From assembly GCF_009674485.1 (NCBI RefSeq), contig NZ_WKJJ01000001.1:1-64000 (forward strand): a stretch of DNA of 64,000 bases, written 5' to 3'. Shown here piece by piece: positions 57,852 to 64,000 of this stretch (its first letter is position 1; each line of letters starts with the position of its first letter). A program made the translations under genes and the position numbers. Under the pieces are notes generated by a model. It worked only from the letters and a program-made list of their open reading frames with translations, searched no databases and had not been told where the DNA came from. The stretch is from Pseudoduganella rivuli (GTDB lineage: Bacteria; Pseudomonadota; Gammaproteobacteria; Burkholderiales; Burkholderiaceae_D).

Positions 57852-60431
57852 TCAGCCGCTCTCGAAGCCCAGCTTTTTCATCGCCGCCGCCAGCCCGACA
57901 GCGCTGTCCGCGTAATCAGCCCACGGCGCATTGCCCACATCGAGCCGCGTGTGGGCATTGTGCACCGTCCATTGCGCGCCGCCCTTCAGCTTGTCCAGCT
58001 CGTCCCAGCCCACCGGCACGGAGATCCCCAGCCCGGGACGCGTGCGCACCGACCAGGCGCAGGCAGTGGTCGCGCCCCGCCCGTTGCGCAGGTAATCGAC
58101 GAAGATCTTGCCGACGCGGTTTTTCGGCCCGCTCTTGAACGCAAAGCGGTCCGGCAATGTCTGTGCCATGCGGGCGACGATGGCTTGTGAAAACGCCTTG
58201 ACCGTGTCCCAGCCATAGTGCGGCTTGACGGGCACCACCACGTGCAAGCCCTTGCCGCCGCTGGTTTTCAGGAACGCCGGCAAGCCCAGTTCGTCGAGGA
58301 AGGCATGCACCAGTTGCGCCGCTTCCTGTACTTCACCCCACGCGACGCCCTCGCCCGGGTCGAGGTCGAACACCATGCGGTTCGGCTTTTCATAATTGCG
58401 CGACGTGGCGTTTTGCGTATGGATTTCCACCACGTTCCACTGGGCCGCCCACAGCAAGCCCTGCTTGTCGGCCACCGCCAGCATGGGCGGGTGGCCGGGA
58501 TCGAGTTTCTGGTTCAGCAGCGCCAAACCCGGCATTTTCTTCACATCCGCGTGCTTCTGGAAAAACAGTTCGCCGCCCACGCCCGCCGGCGCGCGCACCA
58601 GCGCCACGGGGCGGTCGCGCAAGTGCTCCATCATCAGGTCGCCCACCAGCGCGTAATAGCGCACGACGTCGATCTTGTGCGCGCCGCTGGCCTGGTCGAT
58701 GACCCGGTCCGGATTGCTGATTTTTAAATCGTCCGGCAAGTTGCCATGCACGGCATCGGCCGGCTTATCGGCCGCCTTGGTGGATTGCTTTCGGGCGGAC
58801 TTGCGCGCGGGCTTCGCGTCGTGCGCCAGGTCTTCCACGTGGGCTGGCTGTTCCCGCATAATGGCGCGCGGCGGCTTGTCGTTGCGTAAGCCCTGGAACA
58901 CCGCGTGGCGGATCGAGCCATCGCGCGTCCATTCGCCAAAGCTGACTTCCGCCACCAGCTTCGGCTCGACCCAATGCGCCTTCTTGTCGATTTTCCGGCC
59001 CGGCGCGAACGGGCTGGCGTCGGTGGCCAGCTTGTCCAGTTGCGCTTTCAATGCCCTCAGGCTGTCCGCATTGAATCCGCTGCCGACATTGCCCGCATAA
59101 TGCAGCGCACCATCCTTGCCTTGCACACCCAGCAACAGTGAACCGACGCCCTGGCGCGAGCCTTTCGGGTCCGTATACCCGCCAATCACGAATTCCTGCC
59201 GCTGTCCGCATTTCAGCTTGATCCAGTCCGGCGTGCGGCGCGCGGCATAGATGGAATCGCGCCGCTTGCCGATAATGCCTTCCAGCCCCATCTTGCAGGC
59301 CGCCGCCACCATGTCGGCGGGCGGCGCATCGAGTTCCGCGCTGTAGCGCACCTTGTCCGAGGGACGGTCTTTCAGCACCGTGTACAGCAGCTCCCTGCGC
59401 TGTGCGAGCGGCACTTCGCGCAAATCGTGGCCATCGAGGAAAGGCGCGTCGAAGATGAAATACACGACGTCGCCGTTGCGCGCGTCGTCAAACGATTGCT
59501 GCAACATGCCAAAGTCGGGCCGCCCGTTCTGGTCGTGTACGACGATTTCGCCGTCATACCAGCCGTTCGGCAATGCCATGTCCGCCAGCGCCGCGCGCAA
59601 TGGTTCCAGCTTGGCGGTCCAGTCGTTGCCGTTGCGGGTGATCAGCTTGATGCCTTTGCCATCGACGCGGGCCAGGATGCGGTAGCCGTCGAACTTGATT
59701 TCGAACAGCCAGTCGTCCGGATCGGACGGCGGGCCGTCGACCAGCGTGGCCAGCGACGGCGCCAACGTGGCCGGCAGGCGCGCCTTGCGCAGGCTGGCTG
59801 CGGCGGGCGCCTCGGACGCTTCCGCCTCGCGCGCCTGGGTCTTGGACGTCGTCCGGCGCCCTTGCTTGCCTTTCTGCCCCGGCAGCCCGAGCGCCTTGAC
59901 ACTGTCAGGCATTTCATCGACCACGGAAAACTCGTCCGCCGGCCGCTCTTCGCCATCCTTTTCCTTGATCAACAGCCATGCCGGCTGTTTTTCACCCCGG
60001 TCTTTCATGCGCACCAGCGCCCAGCGGCCATGCATCTTATGGCCGTGCAGCGCGAATTTCAGGCTGCCGTCGCGGTAAGCCCGGCGCGGATCGCCGTCCG
60101 GCTCCCACGTGCCCCGGTCCCAGATAATGACCTTGCCCGCGCCATACTGGTGTTCGGGTATCGTGCCTTCGAATTCGTTGTAGGCGATGGGATGGTCTTC
60201 CACCTGCACGGCCATGCGCTTGTCATGCGGATCATAGCTGGGACCTTTCGGCACCGCCCAGCTTTTCATGGCGCCGTCGAGTTCCAGCCGGAAGTCATAG
60301 TGCAGCCGCGACGCCCAGTGTTTCTGGATGACGAACGCGCGCTGCTCGCCGCCGGACTTGCCGCCTTCGGCAGGTTCCGGCGTGACAGCGAAGTTCCGCT
60401 TGGCCTTGTAGGTTTTCAATGGGTCGCGCAT
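57852..60431 (-). CDS. ligD: ATP-dependent DNA ligase LigD (phosphoesterase-ligase-polymerase)
   Basis: LigD processes and seals DNA ends in bacterial non-homologous end joining. The 859-residue protein has a 3'-phosphoesterase domain (about 1-165, His38, His44 and Asp46 in HWASRLHYDFRLELDG), an ATP-dependent ligase core with the adenylated Lys in EIKFDGYR (about residues 245-252), an OB domain, and a polymerase/primase domain (about 560-855) with the catalytic VFDLDPGEG. A Lys/Ala-rich linker joins ligase and polymerase. All three activities look intact, and the domain order is that of Pseudomonas LigD. It converges with ku rather than sharing its operon. Confidence 0.97.
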   Translation of the reverse strand: MRDPLKTYKAKRNFAVTPEPAEGGKSGGEQRAFVIQKHWASRLHYDFRLELDGAMKSWAVPKGPSYDPHDKRMAVQVEDHPIAYNEFEGTIPEHQYGAGKVIIWDRGTWEPDGDPRRAYRDGSLKFALHGHKMHGRWALVRMKDRGEKQPAWLLIKEKDGEERPADEFSVVDEMPDSVKALGLPGQKGKQGRRTTSKTQAREAEASEAPAAASLRKARLPATLAPSLATLVDGPPSDPDDWLFEIKFDGYRILARVDGKGIKLITRNGNDWTAKLEPLRAALADMALPNGWYDGEIVVHDQNGRPDFGMLQQSFDDARNGDVVYFIFDAPFLDGHDLREVPLAQRRELLYTVLKDRPSDKVRYSAELDAPPADMVAAACKMGLEGIIGKRRDSIYAARRTPDWIKLKCGQRQEFVIGGYTDPKGSRQGVGSLLLGVQGKDGALHYAGNVGSGFNADSLRALKAQLDKLATDASPFAPGRKIDKKAHWVEPKLVAEVSFGEWTRDGSIRHAVFQGLRNDKPPRAIMREQPAHVEDLAHDAKPARKSARKQSTKAADKPADAVHGNLPDDLKISNPDRVIDQASGAHKIDVVRYYALVGDLMMEHLRDRPVALVRAPAGVGGELFFQKHADVKKMPGLALLNQKLDPGHPPMLAVADKQGLLWAAQWNVVEIHTQNATSRNYEKPNRMVFDLDPGEGVAWGEVQEAAQLVHAFLDELGLPAFLKTSGGKGLHVVVPVKPHYGWDTVKAFSQAIVARMAQTLPDRFAFKSGPKNRVGKIFVDYLRNGRGATTACAWSVRTRPGLGISVPVGWDELDKLKGGAQWTVHNAHTRLDVGNAPWADYADSAVGLAAAMKKLGFESG

Positions 60432-60490
60432 AAGGGCGATGCTACCGCCGGCCGCGCGCCCCCACGGTTATCCAGCTAACACAGCACCCG

Positions 60491-60961
60491 TCATTTACCT
60501 TTATAAACACCGGCCGCGATATAGACGTCGTCGACCCGCTCGATATAGGTGCTTTTTTGTTCCAGCTGGCCCGTCTTGGCGTTGGGCCACTTGTAATCCA
60601 CCCAGCCTTTGCCTTCCTTGCTGTTGGCCACTTCGCGGAATTTCTGCACGAAATTGACGCCGTCCACGTCGCGCAAATCGCCCAAGGTCTTGCCCACCAT
60701 TTTCGCATTGGCGCCATGGGCGATCAGCGCGCCGCCGGCCGCCGGCGACATGAACAGGTACAAGTCCTTGTCCTGGAATTGCGGCGAACGGCTGTTGATT
60801 TCCGCCGCCAGCTTGTCCTTGCCGTTGGCTTTATAAAAAGCCGCCCCTTTTTTCACCAGCGCCACCGCTTCTTCCGCCGTACCACGCTGTTCCTGCCCCA
60901 CCGCGACGGTGGATGCCGCGACACAAACCGTCATCGCCATTGCCCGCAACCATGTATTCAT
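60491..60961 (-). CDS. Secreted single Cache-domain protein
   Basis: The 156-residue protein has a signal peptide (about 1-22) followed by one sCache_2-type domain: EEAVALVKKGAAFYKANGKDKLAAEINS, then KDLYLF and KGWVDYKWPNAKTG. It lacks transmembrane and output parts, so it is a free periplasmic binding module. Such proteins are often found near chemoreceptors or kinases, and a sensor kinase with a periplasmic domain lies 1 kb away. CCAGGAGAC precedes the ATG at 60961. It is divergent from the solute-binding protein gene. Confidence 0.9.
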   Translation of the reverse strand: MNTWLRAMAMTVCVAASTVAVGQEQRGTAEEAVALVKKGAAFYKANGKDKLAAEINSRSPQFQDKDLYLFMSPAAGGALIAHGANAKMVGKTLGDLRDVDGVNFVQKFREVANSKEGKGWVDYKWPNAKTGQLEQKSTYIERVDDVYIAAGVYKGK

Positions 60962-61106
60962 GGGATTGTCTCCTGGTGTATGTCGTCTCATACTATGGCG
61001 GCGGAGCAACGACCGCAAGCGGCAGCTGTACCAAACTGGCCACACGGTTGCCCGTTACCATCCCGCGCCGTATATTGTGACTACTCGTTAAGCAAACGGA
61101 GGCGCC

Positions 61107-61889
61107 ATGGCGCTGCACCGCTGGATACGGTGGGCCGGTGCGATCCTGATCGCCAGCGCGCCCATGGCCACGCCGGCTGCGCCAGACACGCAGCCGCTGC
61201 AGTTGCGTTTCGTTGCGCAGCCGTGGCCACCCTTCATCCATGAGGAAAACGGCAAGCCGGCCGGCCCGTTCGCCGATATCGTCCAGGCGGCATGCGAAGC
61301 CATCCGCGCACAGTGCACGATCGAGATTTTCCCCTGGCGCCGCGCCTTGCAAATGACGACGGAAGGCGAAGCCGACGGGCTGTTGGCCATCCTCGATTTG
61401 CCAGAACGCAAACAACTATTCCATCTGAGCCCCCCGCTGATCCATACCGCGTATGTGCTGTATGCGCAGCAGGACAGCACGTTGCGCGATCCCACGCCCG
61501 CCATGCTGGCCGGGTACACGGTGGCCGCTTTCGGGCCATCCGGCACGTCCAGCGTGGCGGCCAAACTGGCGCGGGAGGCGCCGAATGCCCGGCTGACGGT
61601 GGAGATCGACAATGCCACCGCGCTGCGCAAGTTGCGCATGGGCCGCTATGGCAGTAAAGCCGTGGTGGTGCTCAATGCCGACCTGGGCATCTGGCTGATG
61701 CGGCAGGAAGGCGACGCGGGATTGCGGCAAGTGGGGGAAGTGCAAAAGATCACGTACCACATCGGCATGGCGCGCAAACACTTGCCGCCGGCCGTCAAAG
61801 ACCGCTTCATCGCGGCGCTGGAGGAGATGGTGCGCAATGGCACGGTGCGGGACATCGCAGCGCGCTACGGCATGCGCGGCGTGCAGTGA
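61107..61889 (+). CDS. Periplasmic solute-binding protein (SBP_bac_3-like)
   Basis: The 260-residue protein has a signal peptide (about 1-22, ending ATPAAPD) and a two-lobed binding fold: LRFVAQPWPPFIHEENGKPAGPFADIVQAAC (split around residues 30-60) is the classic start of this family. No ABC permease or ATPase is adjacent. It converges with the histidine kinase gene (19 bases between stops), so it may feed that kinase or a distant transporter; that is inference. CGGAGG precedes the ATG. Confidence 0.88.
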   Translation: MALHRWIRWAGAILIASAPMATPAAPDTQPLQLRFVAQPWPPFIHEENGKPAGPFADIVQAACEAIRAQCTIEIFPWRRALQMTTEGEADGLLAILDLPERKQLFHLSPPLIHTAYVLYAQQDSTLRDPTPAMLAGYTVAAFGPSGTSSVAAKLAREAPNARLTVEIDNATALRKLRMGRYGSKAVVVLNADLGIWLMRQEGDAGLRQVGEVQKITYHIGMARKHLPPAVKDRFIAALEEMVRNGTVRDIAARYGMRGVQ

Positions 61890-61908
61890 CTGCCCGAAGT
61901 TTCTGCTG

Positions 61909-63693
61909 TTAATCCGCCAGCGGCAACCGCACGGTAAACGTGCTGCCCTGCTCCGGCCCCGCGCTGTAGCACGCGATATCGCCGCCATGCAGCAGCACCA
62001 GGCTGCGCACCAGCGCCAGCCCGATCCCCAGCCCGCCCTGGCGCCGGTCGATGCCACGGCTGCCCTGTGAAAACAGGTCGAACACGCGGGGCATGAATTC
62101 GGCCGCGATGCCGATGCCCTGGTCGGCCACGGCGATATCGACCCAGGCTTCGCGCCGCGTCACCAGCAACGTGATGGCGCCCTCTTCGTGGCTGTATTTC
62201 AAGGCGTTGTGCAGCAGGTTGCTGACGATTTGCACCAGCCGTGCACTGTCGCCCAGCACCACCAGCTTCGCGTCCGGCACGTCGCACTGAATGGCTTGCC
62301 GCCGCGCCTCCGCCATGCTGCGCACCTGTTCCAGCGCCGCGTGGATCACGTCATGCAAATCCACCGGCTGCCGTTTCAATGCTTCGATGCCCCGCGTCAC
62401 GCGCGACACATCGAGCAAATCTTCCAGCAGGCGGTTGATGTGCTGCACCTGGCGCCCGATCACGGCGCTGGCCGTGCGGACCTGTTCCGGCTTCAGGTCC
62501 GGCATGCCCAGCATGTGCGCCGCCACGCTGATCGGCGCCAGCGGATTGCGCAATTCATGGCCCAGCATGGCGAGGAATTCATCCTTGGCGCGGTTTTCCG
62601 CTTCCGCCCGTTCTTTCGCCTGCTGCGTGAATTCCAAATGCGCGCGGCGATCCGCTTCCGCCGCCGCCAGCCGCTCCGCCACGTCCGCCAGGCGCGCATG
62701 CACGTCCTGGAAGTCGGCGATTTCCAGCCGGGCCGGCGGCGGCGTCTTGCCCTCGACCAGCAGGTCGGCCGCCTGCGCAATGCGCTGCGTTCCCAGCACC
62801 AGCCGGCGGATCAGGAACAGCGCACCGCCCATGGCGCAGGCAATGGCAAACAGCAGGCCGAACGCGCTCAGGGTTTTCGCCTGCACGGCCGCCTGCTCGT
62901 AATCGCCCACCGGCACGCCGACGCTGATTGTCCAGCCGGACAATTCGGAGCGGTCATTGACGCCATACATGTCCTGGCCCGCCCGGTTGACGGCGCGGAA
63001 TTCGCTTTTTTCCGGCCCCAGCAATATTTTCTTTAAGCCAGGCGCCGCTTCCGAGCCGACGAATTGTTCCGGGCGCTGGTTGCGCGCCAGCGTAACGCCA
63101 TTGCGGTCCAGCACGGAAATCAGCCAGCCGTGCGGCACCCCGCCAGCCGGCAACTGGCCGGACAAATCCCGCGCAAACATCCACACGCCCAGCACATAGC
63201 GGCTGCCGCCGGCGACCGTCACGGGCATTTCCACCGATACCAGGAATTGCCCGGTGGTGGTGCCCAGAATCAGGTTGGAGACGCGGGGTTTGCCACCCGC
63301 CAGCACTTCGCGCACATCGAGCACGGTGGCCGCGGACGGGGGCGGCAGCGGCGCGCCATAGGCCTGCACGGTATTGAAAACCTGTTGCCCATGCACATCG
63401 AGCAGCGCCACGTACAGCGGCCCCTTGCCCATGGCGGCCAGCGCTTCGCGGTAAAACGTGGGGAAATCTTCCCGGGCCAGGCTGGGCGACACTGCCAGCG
63501 CCTGCGCCCCGGCCTGCGCCCGCATCATTTGCGTATCCATGGCCAGCACGGCGGCGCGCGCCAGTTCATGCATGCTGCGCATGGCGGCTTCCCGCTCGCG
63601 CGACACCAGCAGATTCATGACCAGCGCTGAAAATACGATCACCGGCGTCAGCACGACCACGACCAGCAGCACCAGGTGGGTTTTAACTTTCAT
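61909..63693 (-). CDS. Membrane histidine kinase with periplasmic Cache domain
   Basis: The 594-residue protein has a transmembrane helix at about 8-30, a periplasmic dCache-like sensor domain (about 31-270), a second helix near 275-300 and a HAMP-like/coiled-coil linker. HisKA follows with phospho-His in AMLGHELRNPLAPIS (about 373-387), and HATPase_c (NLLHNALKYS, DQGIGI, GLGIGLALV). It has no receiver and no adjacent regulator gene, so its partner is unknown. I start at the ATG at 63693 (MKVKTHL) because it gives a normal signal anchor; a GTG 27 bases upstream is in frame. Confidence 0.93.
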   Translation of the reverse strand: MKVKTHLVLLVVVVLTPVIVFSALVMNLLVSREREAAMRSMHELARAAVLAMDTQMMRAQAGAQALAVSPSLAREDFPTFYREALAAMGKGPLYVALLDVHGQQVFNTVQAYGAPLPPPSAATVLDVREVLAGGKPRVSNLILGTTTGQFLVSVEMPVTVAGGSRYVLGVWMFARDLSGQLPAGGVPHGWLISVLDRNGVTLARNQRPEQFVGSEAAPGLKKILLGPEKSEFRAVNRAGQDMYGVNDRSELSGWTISVGVPVGDYEQAAVQAKTLSAFGLLFAIACAMGGALFLIRRLVLGTQRIAQAADLLVEGKTPPPARLEIADFQDVHARLADVAERLAAAEADRRAHLEFTQQAKERAEAENRAKDEFLAMLGHELRNPLAPISVAAHMLGMPDLKPEQVRTASAVIGRQVQHINRLLEDLLDVSRVTRGIEALKRQPVDLHDVIHAALEQVRSMAEARRQAIQCDVPDAKLVVLGDSARLVQIVSNLLHNALKYSHEEGAITLLVTRREAWVDIAVADQGIGIAAEFMPRVFDLFSQGSRGIDRRQGGLGIGLALVRSLVLLHGGDIACYSAGPEQGSTFTVRLPLAD

Positions 63694-63740
63694 GGGACGA
63701 CCGCAGAACCACGGAAGCACGTACTGTAGCGCAAAAAGAA

Positions 63741-63778
63741 AAACGGCAGGCGGGATTCCATCCTCCCGTCTGCCGTTT
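63741..63778 (-). terminator. Rho-independent terminator of the outer-membrane factor gene
   Basis: A 15-base-pair stem (AAACGGCAGGCGGGA with its complement, one mismatch) and an 8-base loop are followed on the minus strand by TTTTTCTTTTTG. It lies 18 bases after the stop of the leftward gene at the right edge. Confidence 0.88.
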
Positions 63779-63795
63779 TATCCGGTACCGCCGGT

Positions 63796-64000
63796 TTATT
63801 TTGCGCTGATGCTATCCCAGCCGCCGCCCAGCGAGCGGATCAACGCCACCGTCGTGACGGCGCGGTTGCCCCGTAGTTGCACGGCGTTGCGCTCGACTTG
63901 CGCCAGGTTCCGCTGCGCATCGAGCAAGTCCAGGTAGCTGGAACGGCCCGCCGCGTACAGCTTTTGCGCCAGGTCGGCCGAGCGGCGCGCGGACACCAGC
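63796..64000 (-). CDS. RND efflux outer-membrane factor (NodT/OprM family), 3' end
   Basis: The last 68 codons of a leftward gene are visible; the rest lies beyond the window. The residues LAQKLYAAGRSSYLDLLDAQRNLAQVERNAVQLRGN, split across the visible part, are the conserved final helical hairpin of TolC-like outer-membrane channels, followed by the common ending LIRSLGGGW. It is probably the last gene of a tripartite efflux operon whose membrane-fusion and RND genes lie to the right. Confidence 0.9.
   Translation of the reverse strand, partial: LVSARRSADLAQKLYAAGRSSYLDLLDAQRNLAQVERNAVQLRGNRAVTTVALIRSLGGGWDSISAK

Noticed and set aside
1..64000. CRISPR array, insertion sequence, prophage, rRNA or tRNA
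   Set aside because: No regularly spaced repeats, transposase or phage structural genes, or recognisable RNA gene sequences were seen.

Overview
The window is about 63-65% G+C by eye and tightly packed with genes on both strands. No rRNA, tRNA, CRISPR array, insertion sequence or prophage is visible, and no gap exceeds about 220 bases. The gene set and protein styles point to a betaproteobacterium of the Oxalobacteraceae (Massilia/Duganella/Janthinobacterium group). The pointers are a short H-NS protein with a C-terminal W-x-GRGR-x-PxW motif, a DUF4214 C-terminal region, a Psd starting SDRLAVLPQYLLPK, and ureDABCEFG followed by ureJ. This placement is inference; no 16S gene is present.

Layout. 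0-8 kb: erythromycin-esterase-like protein, DMT exporter, PaiB-like protein, LON-domain protein, H-NS protein, and a Fur-controlled iron pair (PepSY reductase-like protein plus FecA-like receptor). 8-18 kb: aldo/keto reductase; a three-gene operon of a repeat coiled-coil protein, a tandem-GAF/PAS adenylate cyclase and a LysR regulator; psd and dsbA; PhzF-like protein; LysR/azoR/pirin redox cluster. 18-28 kb: surface acyltransferase, AspA/AstE-like hydrolase, a periplasmic binding protein, a guanidinium exporter behind a guanidine-II (mini-ykkC) riboswitch, a DUF4214 metalloprotease, an ArsR/old-yellow-enzyme pair, an MBL-fold protein and a phospholipid acyltransferase.

27.6-33.3 kb (minus strand) is a complete urease operon ureDABCEFG-ureJ. 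It is preceded by a very good sigma-54 -24/-12 element and two NtrC-like half-sites, which suggests nitrogen control. 33-37 kb: CPA1 antiporter, small DUF3606 protein, LysE exporter, GNAT enzyme and a self-regulating-looking XRE/cupin repressor. 37-49 kb (minus strand): a DUF885 peptidase-like protein and a signalling island of seven genes (response regulators, hybrid kinases, a GGDEF-EAL protein and a chemoreceptor), three of which begin with near-duplicate receiver domains.

49-64 kb: AraC regulator with tandem operator repeats, O-acetyltransferase and SulP permease, TetR regulator with an orphan phosphopantetheinyl transferase, a GAF-GGDEF protein, an NHEJ module (SDR-ku with convergent ligD, separated by a long inverted repeat), a cache protein, a solute-binding protein, a membrane histidine kinase and the 3' end of an RND outer-membrane factor.

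Read together, this is ordinary chromosome rich in environmental sensing: iron, nitrogen, guanidine, electrophiles, DNA breaks and second messengers (cAMP and c-di-GMP). The most notable signals are the guanidine-II riboswitch, the sigma-54 urease promoter, the CyaB-type cyclase with its 36-residue-repeat partner, the metzincin with a displaced third zinc ligand, and several paired-site operators next to their own regulators.
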